Origin: Moringa oleifera
Lineage: Eukaryota; Streptophyta; Magnoliopsida; Brassicales; Moringaceae
Length of the DNA: 64,000 nucleotides
Assembly: GCA_021397835.1 (NCBI GenBank)
Contig: JAJFZO010000658.1
Coordinates: forward strand, 2,549,501 to 2,613,500
Direction: 5' to 3'
Positions 50,001 through 60,853 of this stretch are shown here, piece by piece. The stretch's first letter is position 1. Each line of letters begins with the position of its first letter. The notes under the pieces are model-generated. The model was not told the DNA's origin. It ran no database searches and worked only from the letters and a program-made list of their open reading frames with translations. The translations under genes and the position numbers were made by a program.

Positions 50001-53000
50001 GAACGTAGCAGCAACATCAACAGCCAGATCAACATTATCCAATGAATCTGCAAGTTGAAGCAGTTACTACAGACGAGATGCAGAACTCAGCATAAAAGCA
50101 ACTTCGTTCATACTTTTTCAACTAGTTAAGTAAGTAAAAGGAGGCATCAAAGGAATGTGCTAACAAGAGAGATCATAACTAATAGATCTTCTTTTTCTCT
50201 TTTTTTTTTCCTCTTTTTTTTCCTCTTTTTTTTCTCCTTTTTTTTAATACGGGAGGGAGAGGGGAGAAAGCACCAAAGCAATATGGGCAAAGTTGTTTCA
50301 ATAAATCATGCTTACTTGACATCAGAACACTAACACATCTTTTCAGCGAATGGCGCAGTGCTTCAAGCAGATCAGAACAACTTATTATTTCAGACAACTG
50401 ATCCACAGACAAAGCAGCCTGCACAACAGCTAGATCATCATCATGAAGCTGGCCAAGTATGTCATCCCGAATGCTCACAAGACTCTGAGAACAAGAGAGA
50501 ACGGGAGCTGATTTCAGAAGTCAATCATAAAGAATTTCTAAAACCAAAGATCATTACATATAGCATGAGTCTGATGACCAGACATAATTTCAGTAAGATA
50601 AATACAACCCAATATACACATAAAGTCAGCTCAGATATCACCAGGAAGCAAAGAAAATTTTAGCGGCTTAAAAGGCAAAGCACATATAAATGTTAGCAAG
50701 AATTACCTGGGCATCAGCATTGTCAATTTTCAGAATATCAGATGTCTTTAAACCTGAAAGGGTAGCACGTCGGACAGCAGCCTATATTTCATTACAAAAC
50801 CATACAGAGGCTTCAGGATTGTGATGGAAACAAAACCAAAAACAATGATGCCATAGAACAGTACATATGATACTGATCTCTACCTTGGGATGGTGCAAAC
50901 CAAACCATATTTTTGCATCAGAGAATGGCAAGGTTAAATCAGCATTTCCATCCAACACTTTACACAAAATCTCTAACATTGCCTCATCTTTCTTCGACGG
51001 GACTTCAGCATCCTAGCAGGAAAAATGAATGAATATGAAATAAGTGACAGCACAGAGAATGAGATGAAGACGAAAGACTACAGAAAAAATGCAAAGTACA
51101 AAGAAGAGAGACATAAAGAAAGAAAGTGAGAAGAAGAAATGGTCAACAGACCTCGAGGAACTTGCAAACAGCTCTGTGTAATTCAGAAGGATAATTCTTA
51201 TTGATAACAACCAAAATCTTCTTGGCCCACCTTCCTAAAAATTGTCCACATTTGTTGTAAGCAACAGTATCGATGGTATAAGAGTAACAGAACAATTAAA
51301 TGATAAAATTAAGGACAAAAGCAGAAAAGAGCGGCTTGACAAGGCTGGGGAAAGCAGACACGATGCACTAAACAAAGCTGCACAAAATAAGAATTAGCAG
51401 GCAAATATAAGGATGGAATATGCATGAATAATAGTAACTTTTGCTGCAATAGCAAAACTACAAAGGATAAGGTTCCACATTCTAATGATATACCTGATTC
51501 AGATAATCTTGAATTGCCTCCCCTCGGCGACAATTTCATGCATGACGAGAGGACTCTTAAAACCACATGTTCAACCAAATTCCGTATAGGAACCATCTCT
51601 ATTATTGATATCAAAGCAAGTTGATACAAATCATCATCAGAACTGCAAATGAATGACAATCAGTTTTAAAGCAATGAATTGATAAGGTTATATCAGGAGG
51701 GACAATCAGATCTACACCTGCAATCAACCAGAGATCCCAAAAGCACAGCAAGAAACCTCTCAATATTGAACTCTTTAGACAATCCCAAAAGAATCCCTGA
51801 GAATTCCCTACAAAAGAACACACGAAACAACCTTATGAATATGGGAAAGGAAACAACAATGGAGTAACAAGACTACTCTTTTTTTCAATAAGTGACCATC
51901 AAGAATCATTTAAGTGTGCTTAAGTTAATTGATGACAAACCTTATACCCTTCAAAATATCCAAAGCATTCTTAGGGACCAGATCAACAGATTGAAGCTGA
52001 CAAAATGTTAAATAAACAAAGTGAGTGAGGGCAAGAAGACGAAAAAGAGAAAAAAAAAAAGATGATCAAGACAATTAAACACTAGTTTAGTTAATAATGA
52101 GGACAAGATTCTAAATGCAGGGGCTTTTTAATATAAGTAAAATCAGCCAGTTGCTCAATAAAAGGCACATGGACCATATATTGCTAAACCCTTAGCAATA
52201 TAGTATAAGATGCCCATGAAAAATAAGAATTTATTAAAAAAAAAAAAAGCTTTAACATTTGTCTATATCTTTACCAAGTGATAGCTCATTGTACATGTAT
52301 ATGTGAGGCATCCCCTTGGTGTCATTTATAGTTAATATAAATATATATATATAAAATATTTGTTTCTAACTTTAAAAAAATGCTTTAAGTGTTAATAATA
52401 ATTCAAACCAAAAGGAGGCTGTTCTGCTTAAATATAAAGCCAGGCAAAACTAGCTCAGACATGTCAGAACTTCTCAAAATTGATTGACTGCCCAGATGTT
52501 ATGAATGAACAAAAACTTGTATTTTCAAAAAGTAATAGAGATAGCATAAGTGTTTGTGTGTGTGTATGCGCATTTATTTTTATACAATAACATTCAATGA
52601 AAATGATCTTGACATTGCCATTCCATTGTAGATCATTTAACCATTTGAAGTAACCACCTTTCCGGGAAAGGTTAGTCAATATATAAACTCTCCACTATCT
52701 AATTTTCATTTGATGCTTTGCCCCAATTAGCAGATATATGTATACATGAGAAATATGTATGCTAGTCATAGATGCACAGCAGTACCTGAACCAAGTTTAT
52801 AAGAGCCATAAGTGACAACCGAAGCCATTTAAGGTGAGTCAACTTTGCATATTCACCCGCTAACTCAGCAATTGATCGAATCAAACATTTGACAAGTCCA
52901 GGATTTAATGCAACTTTATTCGCTAGCAAACCAACAATCATCAAAGCACCAGCCTACACACAGCAAAAAAAAAAAAAAGAACAGCACTACTTAGGGAATT

Positions 53001-55470
53001 ACAGAACAACTGCGACAACAACCTGTTTGCTGCCAGGATGAAATTCAATTGACAAAACAATCAGTCAGCAAGTTTCAAAAACTGCACTAACTGTCTCAAA
53101 CCAACTGTTAATATTGCTTAAACCAGACAAGGGGAACCACAACATGCAAGACTCAAGCACACAGGAGACAACATAATCAACATACAAAATGAAGAAAAGA
53201 CTTGTATAATAAATTCTATCAATCCAAATAAAAATGACTTACATAAAAAAGAACCCTCAATTACTAAGGTTAGAAGACAGAATATGACAGTAACACATCA
53301 TCAAAGTATATGCCACAAAAAACCATGTATCGTTCATTCATTGAATATCCTCTGAAAAGTACGGAGCATAATGCTCCAAGGGTATAACTTAACTGAAATA
53401 CGAAATCCTAGCACAATGTGATTAGAAATCATCACTTATAGGAAACAAAAATCCAAACCATCTTAAGAAATTTTTAGTTTCCATATTACATTGACATAAA
53501 AGAAACTGGAAAGTGCCTGCAGACATCAACAGGCCTGGCTTCTCTCACTTATTCTGTCTTTTACATGCCAGAGGTGGATAGGGAAACCAACCAATACGAG
53601 CTCCTCCTCACCCTACAACTACTTGTCCCCAAGTCTCTCAATAGTTCTCAGATGGCCCTTAATTTCTAAAGTCTGACCTCTGATCTTGAAATTTATGCAA
53701 AGAAAAATATCAGCACCACTTGTTGCAGTCATTAACAATGTGCTGACAATAAAATTAAAGCAATTACAGTGACTGAAGATGACTTTCTGCTGTGCAGTTT
53801 GGTGCCAAATGACATATTACAAAATGCAACTTGTAATAGCACCTAGTTTTATGACTAAGACAGTAAAGATTCAGCTCACAGTACAGTGCTTCTTGAACTT
53901 CATACACTTTTAAGTTATTTGCTCCTTCAAGAGTGCTTACATGTGCATGACAATGATGTTTAGTTCTATCATATATGCTGTAAAAATGTCTAGAAAAAAA
54001 TAGTCAACAGAAAAAGCAATACATAGTACAAAGCCATTTATCTCATGCTATCTATGCTATTTGAACAACTCCATTTGTTAGTGCAAGATCACCTAGTATA
54101 TCTCAAGCCAAATGTACACTCAATCAGAAAGATTGTCCATATGACTCACCTGGTGATCTGGGCCTCCTTTTGTCTCAGGCTTCAATCCAGAAACCACAAA
54201 ATCATGGATTCTTTTCACAAAGCCACTATTAACAGTTGCAACAGAACCCATAACTTCAACAACAACTGCTGTGCAGAAGCTGATCACAGGCCTTGAAGGA
54301 TGAAACTTCTTTTTTGGAGATGCCTGCAACAGGGGCAGTCAATTAAGTGATACTCGTATAAAAAGATCATGAACAATATATACACTAGATGAGAACAAAA
54401 CACTCACATAGCTACACAAAACTTCCAAAACATCCATATCACAGACACATTGCTGCACTATAACTGATCTAGGTGGTGGTGCACCTGAGACTTTCACACC
54501 GTCCAGAAATTTCCATTTGCTATTTCTGCATCGAAAACACAAATCAAAATTTGAAAATGTCATAAACCATTACACATATAACGGCAGTGCAAAAAAGAAA
54601 AGAAATCACTTCTTCCCCTCACCCACCCCCCCCCCCCCCCCCCACCTTAAAAAAGAAAAAAAAAGGAAAGAGAAGAAATCATTCTTTCTCACCCTGGGTT
54701 GAGAAGCTGAACTATCCTAACAAATGCATGAGTTTCGTGGTACGGCAGAGCACACAAAATTAAATCATCAACATTTCGCTCATGAATCCTGCAATTCCAA
54801 ACATTACCATATTAAACCAAAGAAACTAATAATAACAACACAGACATATGTACATACATATGTAAATATATATACACACATGCATAAATAAAGGTTGCAT
54901 TTAAAGTAGGTGTTCTCCAGGAAGTACTCACTTGTATCTGCGTATCAAATACTCAAGTGTCTTAAGGGATGCAGGTAGTTGGAGATACCCTGAGAGTAAC
55001 CGTAGGTACGAACTAATTGATGCATCAATGCGATCATTTTCAGCTCTTCCCATTAACTCTCTATCCAATTGTCTACTATTATGACTAAACAAATCCTTCT
55101 TGTAGTTCCTAAAACATTCATCCGTGCTTATGAGTGCTTCTAGACCTGAAATTCACATAGAATTAAATTTTGCAACTTAAGTTAATAGAATTAAATTAAA
55201 ACCAATAGTCAGATGACGCTTACTCAATTTTCAGAGTTTAACATTTTATTTATTGCAAAAGCAACAATATTTACTTTTTCAACAAATACAAAAGGCTGTA
55301 ACCAGCTGACCTGAGAGTGCAATGCTGAAAATAGTATCAATATCAACATCTGCGGCTTCTTTGGGATCGAAGAGAATCGAAGGACGAGTGAACGGCCTCT
55401 TGAAAGGCTCGGAGTCAGCCTGTACCAAGGATTTCACTACTTGCAACTGTGACGCTAATGAAGCGGCCAT
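35016..55470 (-). CDS. UTP10: UTP10/HEATR1 homologue, U3 snoRNP HEAT-repeat protein
   Basis: Forty exons join in frame into 2213 residues, close to the roughly 2200 of the plant protein (from memory At3g06530). Exons: 55470-55311, 55145-54932, 54788-54693, 54525-54408, 54323-54150, 52953-52786, 51996-51941, 51807-51718, 51642-51494, 51234-51152, 51012-50884, 50781-50707, 50484-50316, 50047-49908, 49811-49719, 49522-49322, 49102-48928, 48447-48350, 48239-48099, 47846-47690, 45883-45750, 45623-45542, 45460-45298, 44319-44244, 44039-43866, 43763-43695, 43613-43509, 42302-42213, 41661-41453, 41344-41137, 41021-40839, 40583-40488, 40393-40326, 40219-39871, 38880-38665, 38415-37756, 37604-37195, 36409-36148, 35915-35745, 35246-35016. 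The start reads [10 protein letters not shown], the middle is helical HEAT-like repeats (U3snoRNP10 region roughly 200-350), and the tail has the BP28CT region (roughly 1850-2050: [24 protein letters not shown]). It acts in the nucleolus in the t-UTP part of the SSU processome, in 18S pre-rRNA transcription and processing. Intron 38 uses CAG/GCTAGT, a GC donor. Confidence 0.93.
36840..37155 (+). mobile_element. LINE 3'-end relic in UTP10 intron 37, plus strand
   Basis: In the plus orientation this segment reads [13 protein letters not shown] then LVEFIDVL, nearly the same as the LINE relic at 46096 ([21 protein letters not shown]), followed by a CCCCCTTGGTGCC word, a TATAATATAAAATTAA stretch and a 13-A tail. 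It is antisense to the host gene and carries in-frame stops, so it is dead. The 5' part of the element is missing, as in most truncated LINE insertions. Confidence 0.75.
39004..39024. repeat. 21-bp poly-C run in UTP10 intron 34
   Basis: Twenty-one consecutive C on the plus strand, flanked by more C-rich words, appear as poly-G in the UTP10 transcript and could form G-quadruplexes. Such runs are also prone to length errors in assemblies. Confidence 0.9.
43200..43231. repeat. G-rich tract in UTP10 intron 27
   Basis: Runs of 9, 3, 4 and 6 G separated by single bases occur on the plus strand, which is C-rich in the transcript. A DNA quadruplex on the non-template (for UTP10) opposite strand is possible. 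Confidence 0.85.
44700..44850 (-). mobile_element. Possible third LINE tail in UTP10 intron 23
   Basis: On the minus strand the words RNRWIH-like (via frameshift), SFVNEE and the DNA word CTCATTTACAAAAGA match the better preserved LINE relic at 46096-46575. The match is short and broken, and no A-tail signature is clear, so the call is tentative. Confidence 0.35.
46096..46575 (-). mobile_element. LINE reverse-transcriptase C-terminal relic, UTP10 intron 20
   Basis: On the minus strand a zinc-knuckle-like remnant ([18 protein letters not shown]) is followed, after stops, by [14 protein letters not shown] and [17 protein letters not shown], the typical end of plant LINE (non-LTR) polyproteins after the reverse transcriptase. 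A 3' tail with CCCCTTGGTGCC and an A-rich end closes it at about 46096. It has the same orientation as the host gene, is truncated at the 5' side and carries stops, so it is inactive. It lies in the largest UTP10 intron (about 1.8 kb). Confidence 0.8.
50188..50246. repeat. Polypyrimidine tract in UTP10 intron 13
   Basis: T-runs separated by CC or CTC on the plus strand; in the transcript it is an A/G-only stretch. A G-rich patch (GGGAGGGAGAGGGG) adjoins it on the plus strand at about 50251. Confidence 0.9.
52260..52380 (+). mobile_element. LINE 3'-tail relic, UTP10 intron 6, plus strand
   Basis: GAGGCATCCCCTTGGTGTC followed by ATAGTTAATATAAAT and an A/T-rich end repeats the 3'-tail signature seen at 37090-37155 and 46096-46160. 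No protein remnant remains. It is antisense to UTP10. Confidence 0.5.
54626..54643. repeat. 18-bp poly-C run in UTP10 intron 3
   Basis: Eighteen C in a row on the plus strand, poly-G in the transcript. It lies only about 50 bp from exon 3. Confidence 0.9.
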
Positions 55471-55524
55471 GGCTTCTGGTTATCGAGACAAAAAAGAAGC
55501 ACAAGAAGAAAATGAATATGGCTT

Positions 55525-55532
55525 AAACCCTA
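55525..55532. promoter_or_regulatory. Telo-box proximal to UTP10
   Basis: AAACCCTA on the plus strand lies 55 bp upstream of the UTP10 start codon, so in the 5' UTR or core promoter. Telo-boxes are known enhancers of ribosomal-protein and ribosome-biogenesis genes in plants. Confidence 0.6.
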
Positions 55533-55792
55533 GTGTGCTGCCAATAAAAACCTTCAATTCACTTCGAAACCAAGACTAACGAATTATTTATCCTTGGGGA
55601 TGAAGACCGAAAGCCCTCGCCACTAACAGGAAATCCAGCGAAAGGCAGAAACCCGCTTGAAAACGCTAACCTAATAGGGGCGCCGCGTTAGACTTGATGT
55701 TTCCCCGCTTGGTGACTACACTCTCGTTGCTTACTTCTGCTGCCGCAGCAACGAGCAGGGAGGCCTGCTTAAAACAATCCCCTTAAAACCTT

Positions 55793-55800
55793 AAACCCTA
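55793..55800. promoter_or_regulatory. Second telo-box upstream of UTP10
   Basis: A second AAACCCTA in the same orientation lies 323 bp upstream of the UTP10 start codon. Its pairing with the proximal copy supports a real regulatory role over chance. Confidence 0.5.
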
Positions 55801-57615
55801 CTCCTCTGTATGATCTGGAGGAACTTGTCAGGGTTTTTCTAAAGGTGAAAATAAAGAGTAAGTAGTACTATAATCTGCTATAATATGTGGAGGGAATTAT
55901 CATAACTTTATTTATATACAAATAATTATTAAATTATTTAAAAATTTTAATATTAAATTAAAAATAAATATATTATCAAATTTTAATATTCATCTTATAT
56001 CATTAATCAAATTTTTATATTTAAAAAATAATAAATTATTTTAATATTTAAATTAAATTTTATTAAAAATTTTAAAAATTAAAGATATTTAAATTAAAGA
56101 TTTTATACAATAAATTTTAATTTAAAAATTTTTATATAAAAAAAATATTTAAGCTAGTATCATAAAAAATTTTATAATTTTGATGTATTAAAAATATATA
56201 TTTTTAATTTATAATATAATTTTTTTAAATAGTATAATCTACATTTGTATCTCTAATTTTTTAATTTTTTAATAAAATTTAATTTAGATCAAACTAAAAC
56301 ATCAAAATTAGATTTATCACTTTTAAAATATAAAAAGTTTAATTATAATATAAGATAAATATTAAAATTTCATGAGACTTTTACTCTTAAATTAATTAAT
56401 CTAATTATTATTTATACATTTAAAAATTATTTAAATATTTAAATATAAAATGTAAAATAATAAAAAAAAATTGTTTGCTTTTATATTCTCTTCGCATATG
56501 AGTTTATTTTAGTTCATAAAAGTTATCAAAATTTCTTTTGTGGACATGGATTCTTTTGAGTAGATACATGACCAACGATACCGATATTGTACATTAAAGT
56601 AATTTTATTATAAAAATATACAGACGCACAAATAGTAAGTTTTATAGAAGCATTATCTCATAACTATTCTTAGACTTTCAATTATATTTATTAATTGCAT
56701 AACATGTCATCAATAATGTGCGTAAATGACTCTCTCTTTTTTTCAAAATAAAATAATAAAAATCTGAAAAAAAAATTATGATATGTATTCAATTATGAGC
56801 TTACAAGTTATTACCAAGGCATGGTGAAATGCGTATTTGGGCCCCGCTATAGCAGTCCAAGTATGTTAATGGAAGTCCAAATATTTTTTAATACACAATT
56901 AGATTAATAATTTATCAAATTTATCTTCTTAATAAAATATTTAAATTTGACTAATTTTGTTAAAAAAATAAAGAACATATCATCGGTTGTGTATTATGTG
57001 AATATGTATTTGCAAATTTTATATGCCATATTTTATTTGTTATTTTTAAGAATAATTGTTGAATATATCTTATTAATATCTAAAGCATACAAATTATTAA
57101 ATATTATCGTGATAACATATAAAACATAGATTTAAGTGACTCGTTTATCAATCGTTATTTTGATATTTTGATAAATTATCATTAAAAAATTGACATATTT
57201 TTGTTACATCATCCTATAACAGTGGAGTATAATAAATCTATGATTGATAATATTGTAATTATATAAAAAACTTTATGCTAGATAGTATGCTTGGTTAATT
57301 TCTATGGTTATATCCTCCAAATTTCATTTATTTAACTGTTAAAGAAAAATAAGGAAAGAAAATGCTTGGGCCAGGCTTAATGGGGTAGCGATTTCGGGCT
57401 TGATCCAAACTTTGAAACCCATACCCGTTACCAGGAATCGGAATATCATATCTCCCAATACTGTCAAAGCCAGTCTCCATGTGCTTTGATCTGCATCTTT
57501 CAAAATTTCGAACTACTGTGTTCTTCACTATGTGCTCTGACAGAAAACGCTACCGGACGAACTTTGCAAGTCGTCGGCAGTAATTTGTGGTAAAATCTGG
57601 AGAGCCTGTAATGAA

Positions 57616-60600
57616 ATGGAGTTTACTGAAGCTTATAAGCAGACCGGTCCTTGCTCTTTCTCGCCGAATGCTCGTTACATTGCCGTCGCTGTTGATTATC
57701 GCCTCGTGATTCGCGATACTTTGTCGTTGAAGGTACTAGTAATGTTTTGAATTTCGATTTACTGAAGCGTTTTATGTAGATTGTTCTGTTTCGGTTTAGG
57801 GAAAGCGAGGATAAAATAAACGAAAGAAAAAATGGTTCATTTTAATATTTTATGGTTTTTTCCAGCTTTAGGAGGCGCAAAAATGTCTACTGCTTTCGGA
57901 CTTATGGATTTTTCCCTTTCAAAATTATGTATTTGGCCAAAAATTGAGCTAGAACTATGGATAATTGGGCTGAAACTATCTCATTTATATGCTTGGGCTT
58001 TTATGATCCCATTCAAATTGCCATTTATCCGTGTGTAATTGAGCTGGAATGATTCCATGCGGACTATGCAAGTAGATCTTGCCCAACTGCATCGATTGGA
58101 TGGTAATATAAACTTTGGAAGTACACCTTTTCAATTTATTGGCCTCTTTGAGTTTGATGGTTGATGGTTGATGTATTAATCAATGCATGATTTAACATAT
58201 ATTTGAGGTTCTGATTACTTCATTGCTTTATTTGGTTGGTGGCAAAGAACCAGGAAGTCAGTTTTAATGAGGGTAGTTCAGTTTTTTTTTTTTTTAACTC
58301 AGATTCTTGTAGAGATTATGCATTATTAAAGTCAGCATCTTATGTAAGAGTGGTAATATTTCCTTGCTAACGTTGGAAAAACGAGCGTCAAAAGTTGCAT
58401 CTTTTTATGGTTTAAACTATTTGGTTGCTATGTTATACTTAATAACTTCCATCTCAACTAGACTGAGTTGCTATGCAGAATTATCCTGCCACTAAGTAGT
58501 GCATTTGTATACTGTCTGATGCAGGTTGTGCAGTTATTTTCATGCTTGGATAAGATAAGCTATATAGAATGGGCCCTTGATTCTGAATACATTCTCTGTG
58601 GTCTCTACAAAAGGCCAATGATACAGGCATGGTCATTGACCCAACCTGAATGGACATGCAAAATAGATGAAGGTCCTGCTGGTATTGCTTATGCTCGGTG
58701 GAGCCCAGATAGTCGTCACATACTCACAACTTCAGAGTTTCAATTAAGATTAACAGTCTGGTCTCTGGTGAACACAGCATGTGTTCATGTGCAATGGCCA
58801 AAGCATGCTTCAAAAGGAGTTTCGTTTACCCAAGATGGAAAGTTTGCTGCAATCTGCACAAGGCGTGACTGCAAGGACTATATAAATCTGCTGTCTTGTC
58901 ATTCATGGGAGATAATGGGTGTTTTTGCTGTTGACACATTGGACTTGGCTGACATCCAGTGGTCACCAGATGATAGTGCCATTGTCATATGGGATTCACC
59001 TCTTGAATATAAGGTACTACCATTTATGCAGGCTCTTAATCCTTGATTTGTTAAGTACCCGTCCTCAATTGTCATATGTTCTTGCAGCCCCAGACATGGA
59101 TTCTTGGGCTCATTAATTTCTTGTAAGTACAAAGTTGAAGCATTGGTTTTCTCCTTTCCATTGCCATCTTCACTTGGTTACATGGTTACAGATTGACTTG
59201 CTTAACAAATGAAACTCTCTGCTCTGAGTGTGCATCACTTATTTTGCTCCTACTATGCTTTTGAATATTATCTCCCCAGCTCTCCCCTTTTGTCTGACAG
59301 CAGTGAGCATTTTAATTGCTTAACAAATGAAACTCTCTACTCTGAGTGTGTATCACTTATTTTGCTCCTACTATGCTTTTGAATATTATCTCACCAGCTC
59401 TCCCCTTTTGTTTGATATCTATGAGCATCTCATTTATTGCATAGTTCTTCTGTTTTTAAAAAGGTATAATACTCTTTCATGTGCTCTGCTTGGTTGGATA
59501 ATCTTTGCTGAAATAACCATGGCCTTATCGTTTGTGTAACTTGATACAGGTTCTAATTTACTCTCCAGATGGGAGGTGTCTGTTCAAGTATCAAGCTTAT
59601 GAAAGTGGACTGGGTGTAAAAACGGTCTCATGGTCTCCTTCTGGCCAGTTTCTTGCTGTGGGTAGCTATGATCAGATGTTGCGGGTTTTGAATCACCTAA
59701 CTTGGAAAACTTTTGCGGAGTTTATGCACCTATCTACTGTTCGAGCCCCTTGTTATGCTGCTGTTTTCAAGGTAGATGGTTTTCACTATTTTCTTTTTGT
59801 GCTTGCTATCTGGTTATGATTAATACTGCAGGAGTGCTTTTAACCTTTTTATTTATTAAATTGCCAGGAAGTAGATGAGCCAGTGCAACTTGATATGTCT
59901 GACTTATGCTTAGATGACGATATCATAAAAAGCCATTCTGGTAGGCCTGATTTTAAGTTTTTCTGTTAGGTTTAAATGCATATTTTCCTCCTTATGTTTG
60001 GTCCTTAATCCATAAATGCAACCTGTTTTTCTGCACACCTTGCTACTTCATGCTTTTCTGTATGCTTTCTGTTAGGTTTGCTCTTGTAGTCAAGGTTACT
60101 TTAATATGTATATTCCAGTCTCTCAAGCACTTGATAGTCTTGTTTGACTTCTTCTTTAAAATCATGAAGATGCTCCAGAAGGACAATTCAGAGTTAGATA
60201 TGATGTCACAGAAGTACCTATCACTCTGTCTTTCCAAAAGCCTCCAGCAGACAGACCTAACCCTAAACAAGGAGTTGGTAAGCCTGTTTCATCATTTACT
60301 ATAAGGGTGCAAATAAACTCTGAATTTTATGTTTCCCATTGGATGCTATGAAATGCTATCTTGACAATAGTATATAAATTGGTTTAACATGTAATATGAA
60401 GGTGTTTGGAGAATTTTAAGTGATGAAACTTATTCTGATGAATGATACTTTGCAAAATTAACTGACCAAGTTAACTTGATTGCAGGTCTTATGTCTTGGA
60501 GCAATGACAGCAGGTACATCTATACGCGTAATGATAGCATGCCAACTGCTCTCTGGATCTGGGACATCTGCCATCTTGAGCTTGCTGCCATCTTGGTGCA

Positions 60601-60853
60601 GAAGGATCCTATTCGAGCTGCCGCTTGGGACCCAACATGCACACGTCTTGTTCTTTGCACCGGAAGCTCTCACTTGTATATGTGGACTCCTTCTGGTGCT
60701 TACTGCGTGAGCAATCCACTTCCTCAATTTAACATAACTGATCTCAAATGGAATTCAGATGGGAGCTGCCTTCTCCTTAAAGATAAGGAGTTGTTTTGCT
60801 GCGCTGCTGTGCCCCTTCTTCCAGACTCGAGTGAATATAGCTCAGATGATTAA
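57616..60853 (+). CDS. WRAP73: WRAP73/WDR8-type WD40 repeat protein
   Basis: Six exons (57616-57732, 58525-59013, 59550-59771, 59868-59940, 60170-60277, 60486-60853) join in frame to 458 residues; the human protein has about 460. WD-type blades show YARWSPDSRHILTTS, DIQWSPDDSAIVIWD and TVSWSPSGQFLAVGSYD; the family join IWDSPLEYK/VLIYSPDG confirms that exon 2 splices to exon 3. The C-terminus ends in an acidic SSDD. In animals and fungi WDR8 works with SSX2IP-like partners and minus-end kinesin-14 at spindle poles and centrosomes; the plant role is little known, possibly microtubule nucleation or anchoring. The start was chosen at 57616 (strong context, A at -3 and G at +4) because it gives the family N-terminus; another ATG five bases upstream is out of frame. 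Confidence 0.92.
59198..59433. repeat. 118-bp tandem duplication in WRAP73 intron 2
   Basis: Two adjacent copies (59198-59315 and 59316-59433) share a TTGCTTAACAAATGAAACTC start and differ at only a handful of sites until their ends, so the duplication is fairly recent. It carries no coding sequence. Confidence 0.9.

Larger units (their letters stand above)
55471..57615. promoter_or_regulatory. Divergent intergenic region of UTP10 and WRAP73
   Basis: The two genes start head-to-head 2.1 kb apart. The UTP10-proximal 350 bp is GC-richer and carries two telo-boxes. The centre (about 55890-57300) is extremely AT-rich with no coding signal. TGGGCC words near 56837 and 57368 resemble site II elements that accompany telo-boxes in plant ribosome-biogenesis promoters. 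Confidence 0.5.

Noticed and set aside
55322..55579. Plus-strand open frame across UTP10 exon 1
   Set aside because: It is antisense to a well supported first coding exon and shows no protein character of its own.
59087..59120. Acceptor-like TTGCAG followed by an open stretch in WRAP73 intron 2
   Set aside because: Exon 2 joined directly to exon 3 restores the conserved LEYKVLIYSPDG junction; the extra piece has no place in the family alignment.
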